Shown in pieces: positions 8,022 to 18,654 of a DNA stretch of 64,000 nucleotides (its first letter is position 1; every line of letters starts with the position of its first letter). Location: contig NZ_JAMTCR010000002.1 of NCBI RefSeq assembly GCF_024171945.1, forward strand, positions 310,001-374,000, in the 5' to 3' direction. Below the pieces are notes generated by a model. It saw nothing but the letters and a program-made list of their open reading frames with translations, was not told the DNA's origin and made no database searches. A program made the translations under genes and the position numbers. This stretch comes from Actinokineospora globicatena (GTDB taxonomy: Bacteria; Actinomycetota; Actinomycetes; Mycobacteriales; Pseudonocardiaceae).

Positions 8022-9325
8022 TGCTGCTCCCCGATCACGGGCGGCGCCGCCCGCAGGCCTGCGCCGAACACCTCGTCCTTGTCGATCTCCGTCAGGTACC
8101 GGTTGCGGTGCTCGGTGTCCTCATCCCCGGAGGAGGAGCCGTGCGCACCCATCGGCGCGGGCAGTCCCGCCGAGCCGGGGCGGGGCGCCGTAGCGGACAT
8201 TGTCGTCGACGCGCGCGATCCGGTAGGGCCGAACTGCCCTGGTGGCACCGTCCCCGACCGTTGACTGCCGTCGCGGGCGCCGGTCCCAGCGGTCGCGTTC
8301 GGACCAGTGTGCGGGCGGTATGCCCAGCCCCCACCTGCGGAAACAGCCCCACCAGCGAGTGCGGCGGATGGCGTGGTCGACCCCGGAACCGTTGGCGCCG
8401 TTGGTGTTGCCAGCAACACGTTCGGCGATACGGCATTCGGCGGCACGCTGCTCGCCGGGACAACGGGTGATGGCACAACACCGGATGACACGGTCGCGTG
8501 GTGCGTCGACGGCGGGAGGTAATCGGACGGGTATCTCGACGGGGCGGGGTAGTCGGCGTGACCTGATGGCGCCGCGAGCACGGGTCGCCGGTGGTCGTAC
8601 GTCCACTGCGGACGGTAGTCGGTCGGTGTCGACCGGTAGACGCTGGAAGATTCTTGCGGGTTCTCGCCGGTGCGGGTGCCCGGTGGCGACGGGAACGCGG
8701 GCACGCTGTTGTCCACGGTGACATAAGGGACCGTGTAGTACGTGAGCATCACCTGGCGCGCACGGGCAAGTGCGGCCTCGCGTTCGTTGAACTGCTGCCG
8801 CATGTCGTAGATGCCAGCGGCAGCTGCACTTGCCGATGCCAGAGGGCCATATCCGCCACCGAACGCGGCACCCGCCATGGCGGCCATCATGTTGCGGCGC
8901 CAGTTGAAGTCAACCGGCTCAGGTAGATGTGCCTGGGTGTCGCGGACCGCTTGGGCTACCTCGTGGAGTTTGCCCGCGGTGCCGTCGATCGAGGCACGCA
9001 TGTCCGCGGCCCACGTGCGGTACGGGTTCACGGTGGCACTGGCGCGCTCGGCGGCCTCGCCCTTCCAGCTGACACCAACGATCTTCGACAAGTTCGCGCT
9101 GAAGTCCTCGAAGGACTCGACGAGCTTGGCGCCGAGGCCCTGCCACGCGTGCGCGGTCGCGTCGATCCGACCCGGGTCGATCTTGTGGACCATGCGCTTG
9201 AGGTCGTGGTGGTCCCACACCCACCAGTTGTCCCGCTCCAGCAACCGGGGCGAGTCGAAACCGACGAACTGGCCGTACTCGGGGAACTGGCCGTACCCAG
9301 GGGCTCTCGCGGGCTCCTCGGTCAC
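8018..9325 (-). CDS. PPE-domain/WXG-type ESX substrate
   Basis: A 435-residue protein. The first ~170 residues form a helical hairpin domain typical of actinomycete PPE/WXG proteins, with a W-x-G turn in SWKGE (86-90) and preceding tryptophans (NWWVWDHH). A small glycine/alanine-rich segment (about 125-155) follows. The C-terminal ~260 residues are low-complexity and rich in Pro, Ser and Thr, suggesting an extended surface-exposed tail. The start GTG 9325 overlaps the stop of the small upstream gene. Export through a type VII system as a partner of that protein, aided by the EspG downstream, is inferred from the family and gene order. Confidence 0.78.
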   Translation of the reverse strand: MTEEPARAPGYGQFPEYGQFVGFDSPRLLERDNWWVWDHHDLKRMVHKIDPGRIDATAHAWQGLGAKLVESFEDFSANLSKIVGVSWKGEAAERASATVNPYRTWAADMRASIDGTAGKLHEVAQAVRDTQAHLPEPVDFNWRRNMMAAMAGAAFGGGYGPLASASAAAAGIYDMRQQFNEREAALARARQVMLTYYTVPYVTVDNSVPAFPSPPGTRTGENPQESSSVYRSTPTDYRPQWTYDHRRPVLAAPSGHADYPAPSRYPSDYLPPSTHHATVSSGVVPSPVVPASSVPPNAVSPNVLLATPTAPTVPGSTTPSAALAGGAVSAGGGWAYRPHTGPNATAGTGARDGSQRSGTVPPGQFGPTGSRASTTMSATAPRPGSAGLPAPMGAHGSSSGDEDTEHRNRYLTEIDKDEVFGAGLRAAPPVIGEQQ

Positions 9326-9636
9326 CGGCCGCCACCGATCCACCGCATGCTGTCCAGGTCGGCCTGCGCGTAGCCGTCGGCGATCGCGCGGAACTTCTCC
9401 GCCATGTCCCACAACTCGGCCCGCACCTGCGCCACCCGGTGGTCGAACCCGTGGTACGCGGCGGCCTTGTCGGCGAACTTGAACCCCATGGCGTGCCCGA
9501 GCGCGCAATCCCCGTAATCGATGTACTCGTGCACCGTCGCGGCGGCAACGAGCACATCCAACCGGTCGATCTGCGCCATGCAGTGCGCCACGGCCTGACG
9601 CGCCTCGTCCGGACTGATCGAGAACTCGCCAGCCAT
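9322..9636 (-). CDS. Small WXG100/PE-like ESX partner protein
   Basis: A 104-residue, mostly helical protein (EFSISPDEARQAVAHCMAQI...) ending in a second helix (VRAELWDMAEKFRAIADGYAQADLD) and a glycine tail. The size, helix-turn-helix layout and position immediately before a PPE gene are those of the small partner of PPE proteins. The central turn lacks a clear W-x-G, so membership is inferred. The ATG at 9636 has GGGGAGGA seven bases upstream, the best ribosome site of the cluster. It starts the run of overlapping genes that reaches mazG, diverging from the SUKH genes to the right. Confidence 0.7.
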   Translation of the reverse strand: MAGEFSISPDEARQAVAHCMAQIDRLDVLVAAATVHEYIDYGDCALGHAMGFKFADKAAAYHGFDHRVAQVRAELWDMAEKFRAIADGYAQADLDSMRWIGGGR

Positions 9637-9890
9637 GGCCGTTCCTCCCCTGCTCAGCCGCCCTTTCCAGGCCGCTCGCCAGGGGAGTCGCCAGCCACCG
9701 GACCCGTGTTACCGCCCACCCCCCGGTCCACCCCATCAACGCCGCTTAGTCGCCGGCCGTCCCCCTAGCCGACACCTGTCGCCGCACCTCAGGGCGACAA
9801 AACCGGTGCCGACTGAGGACACCACATGATCTCCTTGCGGCGCAGGTCTCGGTAAACATTCCCGGCGCCCCAGAATCGAGGAGCGAAGCA

Positions 9891-10346
9891 GTGGGCACAA
9901 CCTTCCCCGACGACGTCGAGTCCGTCCTGCTCGCGGCGGGCTGGCACGCCGGCCGCGAGGTCGACACCTCGCCGTGGCGGTCCCAACTGGCGGCGGAGGG
10001 CGTGAAAATGCACGAGGCCGCTGACCGATTTCTAGCAGAGTTCGGCAACCTGACCTTTGACTACCGAGGTGTGGGACTCGAGGTCGCGCCATTCAATTTC
10101 GACCCAGCTCGCGGCATTGCCGATCTGCCGCGACTCGTCGAATGGGGTGAGCACCTGGGTGTCGACCTGTGTCCTATCGGGATGATCGAACCACCAGTCC
10201 ACCACCTGGCGATGGACGCCGACGGCGACTGCTACTTCATCTCCTCCTGGGCGGGCCGGTATGGCCCCTGGCCAGAGGCCGTGGTCAAGTGGATCCGCGG
10301 CATCAACTACGTGGAGATCCCAGAAGAGCCAGAGTGGGGTCCGTGA
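9891..10346 (+). CDS. SUKH-3 domain immunity protein (copy 1)
   Basis: A 151-residue SUKH-3 protein. The diagnostic start is VLLAAGWHAGREVDT (about 12-26), then AADRFLAEFGNL, the conserved mid-region PRLVEWGEHLGV and the end motif SSWAGRYGPWPEAV. SUKH-3 proteins are cytosolic immunity proteins against nuclease or deaminase toxins of the RHS and contact-dependent classes. The protein is about four-fifths identical by eye to the one at 17917-18369, which sits directly behind the RHS toxin. This copy has no toxin next to it. GTG 9891 is preceded by GAGGAG at good spacing, identical to the paralogue. Confidence 0.87.
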   Translation: MGTTFPDDVESVLLAAGWHAGREVDTSPWRSQLAAEGVKMHEAADRFLAEFGNLTFDYRGVGLEVAPFNFDPARGIADLPRLVEWGEHLGVDLCPIGMIEPPVHHLAMDADGDCYFISSWAGRYGPWPEAVVKWIRGINYVEIPEEPEWGP

Positions 10347-10387
10347 TGTTTCGACCTATCGTTGTCACACCAGGAAGGTGGTCAAAC

Positions 10388-10861
10388 GTGCGTGAGTCGT
10401 ATGTGTGGGCGCCGCAGACCTTCGAGGTGTTGCGGGCGGTGGGCTGGACACCTGACCGCGCTGTTGACACCGCACGGTGGGAGGCCGAACTCGGCGCCGG
10501 GGGGTTCACCATCGGCGATCCCACGTTCGAACCGACGCGCCGGTTCCTCGCCGAGTTCGGTGACCTCGAGGTCGATGACCACGGGCCGGGGATTCTTAAG
10601 GGCTGCATCGGGTTCACCATCGCACCGCTCGCGATATGGCGGAGGGCCGCCAGCGCGGTGAGAACCGCAGAACGCCTCGGCGTGAACCAGGTCTACCCCA
10701 TAGGCCACGTCCAAGGCCACGCCATCCTGGTCATGAGTGACGAAGGCGAGGTGTACATGGACTGGGGCCGAGGACACACGAACCTAGGCTACGAACGCGA
10801 CGCAATAGCCCGCCTAATCCAGGGCGACCCAGTGTCAGTCTTCAACCCGAGGCCTTCGTAG
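10388..10861 (+). CDS. Second SUKH-3-like protein
   Basis: A 157-residue divergent SUKH-3 relative. It keeps VLRAVGWTPDRAVDT, RRFLAEFGDLEV and a C-terminal DEGEVYMDWGRG segment, but the middle differs from its neighbour. GTG 10388 has AGGAAGG nine bases upstream. The alternative ATG 10346 overlaps the TGA of the preceding gene (TGATG) and would add 14 residues, so the exact start is uncertain. The two genes are almost certainly co-transcribed. Runs of unlike SUKH genes usually protect against toxins of neighbours, which is the likely role here. Confidence 0.75.
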   Translation: MRESYVWAPQTFEVLRAVGWTPDRAVDTARWEAELGAGGFTIGDPTFEPTRRFLAEFGDLEVDDHGPGILKGCIGFTIAPLAIWRRAASAVRTAERLGVNQVYPIGHVQGHAILVMSDEGEVYMDWGRGHTNLGYERDAIARLIQGDPVSVFNPRPS

Positions 10862-10937
10862 CGCCGCTCCACCGTCGTGAGGCGCCACTAGAATCCGGTT
10901 GCAACAGTTCAGCGGAGATATCGGGGTTGGAGTAGCT

Positions 10938-11498
10938 GTGGAGTGGCTTACCGTTCGTGTCGGCGGAGTCCGGATCGCATACTTCCCGGCGGGTGCGGCA
11001 GTCGACTTCTCGCGAGTGTTTCACTGCACGCCGAAGGTCATGGCCGCTGATCAATATTTCGCGAACCACCCCGACGTGCGGCGAATCTTGTCGCGGCCCG
11101 GCAAGCCGGACTGGAAGGTCGGGCCCGCGGGCTGGCTCAACAAGCCCAAGTCGTACGGATTCCACTACGGTCTGCTTCATTGGGCCGATGGCGCTGACTT
11201 GGCAGACCTGGACAGCCGCGTTCGTAGCCACACAGTGCGTCCCGATGACTTCGCCGCGTGTGTGGCCGCTATCCCGATCTCCATCGGATGCCTGCGATGT
11301 CGTGCGCACATCACGGTCGCGTTCACAGCAGCCGGGGAAGGGCCCCCGTGGGCCGCGAACGTCGAGCGGATCAACGAGCACGTGTTCTACCGCGAGTGCC
11401 CGGCCTGCGGCCAAGGGGAGCGATGGCCGCTGGTCGTCGACTTCGTTGATCCGCGGAGTTGGCCGCAGGGGTGGCACGTGCGATCTCCACCTCGATGA
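10938..11498 (+). CDS. Unknown protein with a split zinc-ribbon-like motif
   Basis: A 186-residue protein that I do not recognise. Two Cys pairs, CLRC (118-121) and CPAC (154-157), could together bind one zinc ion. The N-terminal half (VGGVRIAYFPAG, HYGLLHWADGADLADLD) is mixed alpha/beta with many aromatic residues. No signal or membrane segment is present. GTG 10938 is chosen because GTTGGAG precedes it; a TTG at 10899 is further upstream in frame. It follows two SUKH genes on the same strand with a 76-base gap and may belong to the same defence or immunity cassette. Confidence 0.65.
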   Translation: MEWLTVRVGGVRIAYFPAGAAVDFSRVFHCTPKVMAADQYFANHPDVRRILSRPGKPDWKVGPAGWLNKPKSYGFHYGLLHWADGADLADLDSRVRSHTVRPDDFAACVAAIPISIGCLRCRAHITVAFTAAGEGPPWAANVERINEHVFYRECPACGQGERWPLVVDFVDPRSWPQGWHVRSPPR

Positions 11499-11540
11499 CC
11501 GCAGCGACCACCCCCACGGGTCACCTCCATTGTGGAGGCG

Positions 11541-15107
<3,567 letters not shown>

Positions 15108-15121
15108 GAGCGGGGTGTCCT

Positions 15122-15222
15122 TCAGTGCTGGAGTGCGGGTCAGTGCTGGATGACGGGGTCAGTGCTGGAGTGCCGGTGGTACTGGGGTGTCGGTCGTTCT
15201 GGGGTGCTTGCGGCTCGGCGGG
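15122..15222 (+). repeat. Short tandem repeats upstream of mfd
   Basis: Three imperfect ~19 bp units beginning GTGCTGGA (about 15126, 15144 and 15163) are followed by weaker units containing CTGGGGTG. They lie in the 246-base gap between the divergent mfd and HD genes, so they may affect their promoters. Confidence 0.55.
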
Positions 15223-15353
15223 TGTCTGGTGGGAGCCGTCGGGAGCTCTCTCGGGCGTGCGGGAGTGCTCGGTCCCGGGAGCGGGCCCGGCCGAGGTCCA
15301 CCTCCCAGACTACGGCTTGCCACCGACAGTCGTCGCGCCGTATACGTGCTGCT

Positions 15354-15950
15354 ATGGCGCTGGCGCGGTGGGCTTCGCTCGGACTGGACGAGGCGTTGGG
15401 GCGGTCCCTGGTGGGCCGCTGGTCGGAGCCGCACCGGCGGTACCACGACCTGGCGCACCTGGAGATGGTGCTGTCCGGTGTGGACCTGCTGGCTGGGCAC
15501 GCAGATAGCGCTAACCTGGTGCGGTTGGCGGCCTGGTACCACGATGCCGTGTACCAGGGCAGACCGGACGACGAGGAACAAAGCGCGCTGTTGGCCGAGG
15601 TAGAGCTACCGGCCGCCGGTCTGGATGCGGCTGCGGTAGCGGAAGTGGCACGTCTCGTGCGTCTTACGGCTGGACACCGCACTTCGCCCGGTGACCGCAA
15701 CGGCGAGGTGTTGTGCGACGCGGACCTGGCCATCTTGGCGTCGGACGGGTACGACGACTACGTGGCCGCGGTCCGCGAGGAGTACCGCCATGTTCCGGAG
15801 GAGGCCTTCCGCGCTGGTAGGGCTGCCGTACTTCGGAACCTGTTAGCCCTACCCAACCTCTACCGGACCCCGCTGGCTCGCGAGCGGTGGGAGACTGTCG
15901 CGCGGAAGAACCTGCTCTCGGAGCTAGAAGCGCGGGAGTCGCTTCTCTAG
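15354..15950 (+). CDS. HD-superfamily phosphohydrolase-like protein
   Basis: A 198-residue protein of the predicted metal-dependent HD family. Metal-binding residues are visible as YHDLAHLE (His31, His35) and the HD pair at 63-64 in WYHDAVY, with a later Asp in CDADLAIL. Members act on nucleotides or small phosphorylated compounds; the substrate here is unknown. ATG 15354 gives the family length. The 3' end runs 27 bases into the antisense enoyl-CoA hydratase-family gene, so the two transcripts converge and overlap. Confidence 0.82.
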   Translation: MALARWASLGLDEALGRSLVGRWSEPHRRYHDLAHLEMVLSGVDLLAGHADSANLVRLAAWYHDAVYQGRPDDEEQSALLAEVELPAAGLDAAAVAEVARLVRLTAGHRTSPGDRNGEVLCDADLAILASDGYDDYVAAVREEYRHVPEEAFRAGRAAVLRNLLALPNLYRTPLARERWETVARKNLLSELEARESLL

Positions 15951-16688
15951 GAACGCGGAGACACCCTCTGCGTAGTCGGCGCTGTTCACGGACGCGGAGT
16001 ACATGAAGTGCACTTCCTCGTCCTCTTCATATCGCCCGTCGACGATGCGGCCGACGATGTCCTTGGCACCGCGGATCGTCACCTGTGACCGGGACGCCAT
16101 GGTGGTGGCCAGTTCCAGCGCGCGCTTGGCGGGTTCGGCGTGCAACTCGTTGACCAGCCCGATCCGGAGAGCAGTATCGGCGTCGATGATGTCGCCGGTG
16201 AAGAGGATCTGCTTGGCCCAAGCGGGCCCGACAGCGTCTACGAGCTGCTTGGTCGACGGCAGGTTGAAGACGATGCCCAGCTTCGACGGCGTCACCCCGA
16301 ACCTGGCGTCGGTAGCCGCGATCCGCAGGTCGCACGCTAGAGCCAGCTCGCAGCCGCCGCCGATGCAGAACCCCTCTACAGCGGCGATGGTGGGCTTGTT
16401 GAGGCCGGTAAGAGCCTTGGTCGCGGCCTCTATGGCGTCGGCGTAACGGCGGGCGCCAGCGGGGTCCTTGCGCAGGCTGGTGAACTCGCTGATGTCGGCG
16501 CCCGCGGAGAAGAGGTCGGCGCTGCCGCGGATGATGAGGACGCGCACGTCGTCGTCGGCGCGGACGCGGGCGGCGATGCCGGGGATGGCGGCCCACATCT
16601 GGTAGCTGATCGCGTTCTTCTTGGCGGACCGGTCGATGACGAGGGTGGCGACCGGGCCGTCGCTGGTCAGGATGAGGTGCTCGCTCAC
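15924..16688 (-). CDS. Enoyl-CoA hydratase/isomerase family protein
   Basis: A 254-residue crotonase-fold protein. The CoA-binding and oxyanion-hole loops are clear (FSAGADI at 60-66 and GFCIGGGCELALACD at 106-120), with Glu114 in the usual first glutamate position. The second catalytic glutamate of classical hydratases, expected near the FGVTPSKLGIV stretch (130-140), is replaced by non-acidic residues. Isomerase, thioesterase or another crotonase activity is therefore as likely as hydration. GTG 16688 is the start; an upstream in-frame extension has no ribosome site. It is divergent from the sugar dehydrogenase gene, whose start is 66 bases away. Confidence 0.88.
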   Translation of the reverse strand: MSEHLILTSDGPVATLVIDRSAKKNAISYQMWAAIPGIAARVRADDDVRVLIIRGSADLFSAGADISEFTSLRKDPAGARRYADAIEAATKALTGLNKPTIAAVEGFCIGGGCELALACDLRIAATDARFGVTPSKLGIVFNLPSTKQLVDAVGPAWAKQILFTGDIIDADTALRIGLVNELHAEPAKRALELATTMASRSQVTIRGAKDIVGRIVDGRYEEDEEVHFMYSASVNSADYAEGVSAFLEKRLPRF

Positions 16689-16754
16689 GCCGGTCACGGT
16701 AGCCCGGGAATGTTCCCATCGGTTGGGTTCGACTGGATGGGGCATTCTGGTCAT

Positions 16755-17903
16755 ATGCGCCGTACCCCCCTGGTTGCCTTGTCTGCCGTGCTGGTGCTCA
16801 GCGGTTGCGGTTCGAGCGGGGCGTCCGTACCCGCCGGGCCCGCTCCGTCGGGCGCGCCGGGGTTACGGGTGGAGACGGTGGCGACGGGCCTGAGCCACGG
16901 CTGGGACATCGGGTTCCTACCGGACGGCAAGATCCTCGTCACCCAGCGCAACGGCGAGTTCGCCCTCATCTCCGGCGGTGGGACCGTCACCCGGCTCAAG
17001 GCGGCGACCCACACGGTGCAGGTCCGCGGCGAAGGCGGCCTGATGGGGATGGTCGTGCACCCGGACTTCGCGACCAGCCGCGAGTTCACCACCTGCCAAA
17101 CGCACACGGAGAACGGCGAACCGGTCGACATCCGCCTGGTGACGTGGCGGCTGACAGACGACGAACTCATGGCCACTCGGGTTCGCGAACTACTGACCGG
17201 ACTGCCTCTAGCCGCTAGCGGTCGTCACTCGGGGTGTAGGCCGACCATCGCCGCGGACGGCGCGCTGCTCGTAGGCACCGGCGACACCGCGCGCGGGGAT
17301 GCTTCGCAAGACCCGCGGTCACTTGGCGGGAAGGTCTTGCGCATAGATCTGAAGACAGGACAACCGTTGCCGGACAACCCGACCCCTGGCTCTCCGGTTT
17401 ACACCTACGGCCACCGGAACGTGCAGGGCGTAGCCGTGCGCGCTGGGGGCCAGGTGTTCGTCGCCGAGCACGGCCCGGACAAGAACGACGAAGTGAACCT
17501 CTTGAAGCCAGGCGCCAACTACGGCTGGGACCCCTCCCAGGGCGGAACCGTCCCCGGCTACGACGAGAGCGTCCCCATGACAGACCTGACCCGCTTCCCC
17601 GACGCCGTCCCCGCCAAGTGGCAATCCGGCAACACCACCGAAGCCATCTGCGCCGCCGCCTTCCTGACCGGCCCGCAATGGGGCTCCCTGGACGGCACCC
17701 TCGTCATCACCGCCCTCAAAGGCGCCAAAGCCCTCTTCCTCACCCTCAACCCCACCGGCGACGTCACCTCCACCACCATCCCCGCCGAACTCCAAGGCCA
17801 CGGCCGCCTCCGAGCCACCCGAACCGCCCCGGACGGCTCCCTCTACATCACCACCTCGAACGGCACAGACGACAAACTCCTCAAGATCACCCCGAACGCT
17901 TGA
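16755..17903 (+). CDS. PQQ-type glucose/sorbosone dehydrogenase lipoprotein
   Basis: A 382-residue exported protein. The signal peptide ends in LSGC with Cys18 as the lipid-attachment site. The body is a six-bladed beta-propeller of the soluble glucose dehydrogenase (GSDH) family, with repeated motifs ATGLSHGWDIGFLPDGK, GLMGMVVHPDF, TYGHRNVQGVAV and VFVAEHGPDKNDEVN. The conserved His and Arg residues of the PQQ site are present in the expected places. The likely role is oxidation of an aldose or related alcohol outside the membrane, but actinobacterial members have rarely been assigned substrates. The gene converges with a SUKH-3 gene, leaving 13 bases between stops. Confidence 0.88.
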   Translation: MRRTPLVALSAVLVLSGCGSSGASVPAGPAPSGAPGLRVETVATGLSHGWDIGFLPDGKILVTQRNGEFALISGGGTVTRLKAATHTVQVRGEGGLMGMVVHPDFATSREFTTCQTHTENGEPVDIRLVTWRLTDDELMATRVRELLTGLPLAASGRHSGCRPTIAADGALLVGTGDTARGDASQDPRSLGGKVLRIDLKTGQPLPDNPTPGSPVYTYGHRNVQGVAVRAGGQVFVAEHGPDKNDEVNLLKPGANYGWDPSQGGTVPGYDESVPMTDLTRFPDAVPAKWQSGNTTEAICAAAFLTGPQWGSLDGTLVITALKGAKALFLTLNPTGDVTSTTIPAELQGHGRLRATRTAPDGSLYITTSNGTDDKLLKITPNA

Positions 17904-17916
17904 AGCACCGTGGATC

Positions 17917-18369
17917 TCACTCCGGTTCTTCCGGGATCTCCTCGTAGATGATTCCGCGGATCCACTTGACCATCGCCTCTGACCAGGGGCCGTATCGGCC
18001 TGCCCAGGAGGTGATGAAGTAGCACTCACCGTCGGCGTCCATCGCCAGGTGGTAGACCGGCGTTTCGATCGTCCCGATGGGGCACAGGACGACCCCCAGG
18101 TCCTCGCCCCACTCGACGAGGCGCGGCAGATCGGCGATTCCTTCGGCGGGGTCGAAATTAAAAGCCGTGCGCGCCACGGTGATTCCCGCGCCCCGGTCGC
18201 CGAAGGCCAGGTTGCCGAACTCCGCCAGGAATCGGTCGGCGGCCTCGTGCATCGTCACACCGGACGCCGCCAGTTGAGTCCGCCACAGCGACGTGTCGAC
18301 CTTACGGCCGGTGTGCCAGCCTGCCGCGCGCAGAACGGACTCGACGTCATCGGGGAAGGTTGTGCCCAC
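17917..18369 (-). CDS. SUKH-3 immunity protein (copy 2, behind the RHS toxin)
   Basis: A 150-residue SUKH-3 protein very similar to the one at 9891-10346 (same start MGTTFPDDVESVL, same end EIPEEPE). It lies 285 bases downstream of the deaminase-type toxin ORF on the same strand, the usual toxin-immunity order, and so is the best candidate antidote. GTG 18369 and its GAGGAG ribosome site are identical to copy 1, as is most of the 47 bases before it. The gene is intact although the toxin gene upstream carries an in-frame stop. Confidence 0.88.
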   Translation of the reverse strand: MGTTFPDDVESVLRAAGWHTGRKVDTSLWRTQLAASGVTMHEAADRFLAEFGNLAFGDRGAGITVARTAFNFDPAEGIADLPRLVEWGEDLGVVLCPIGTIETPVYHLAMDADGECYFITSWAGRYGPWSEAMVKWIRGIIYEEIPEEPE

Positions 18370-18499
18370 TGCTTCGCTCCTCGATTCTGGGCCGCCGAGA
18401 ATGTCTGCCAAGTCCTGGGCCGCAAGACATCGTACAGCTTTTCTGTCGACACCATCCAGCGGTCGGACCATACATCAGGAGTTCTCCTGCCGCATGGTA
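18347..18499 (-). other. Possible decayed toxin tail overlapping the SUKH-3 start
   Basis: On the minus strand an open frame without a clear start runs from a TAG at 18500-18502 to a TGA at 18347-18349, entering the SUKH-3 gene. Its last ~47 bases before the immunity start match those before the other SUKH-3 gene (9844-9890), and in this frame most differences fall at third codon positions. That pattern suggests a once-translated C-terminus (ending about IEERSSGHNLPR). The product and any function are unknown. Confidence 0.3.
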
Positions 18500-18654
18500 C
18501 TAGCGATCAACTTTCGCGGCGATTCTTCATACCACTCCACGTCGATCAAAACCTACGGCGGCGAGCTAGGATTGCCAATCCGGAGAATCGACCCGACGAC
18601 CAGGGAGTCAGCTTGCCCCCTGCAGTCGCCATCCACCTATTCACAAAAGCCTGG

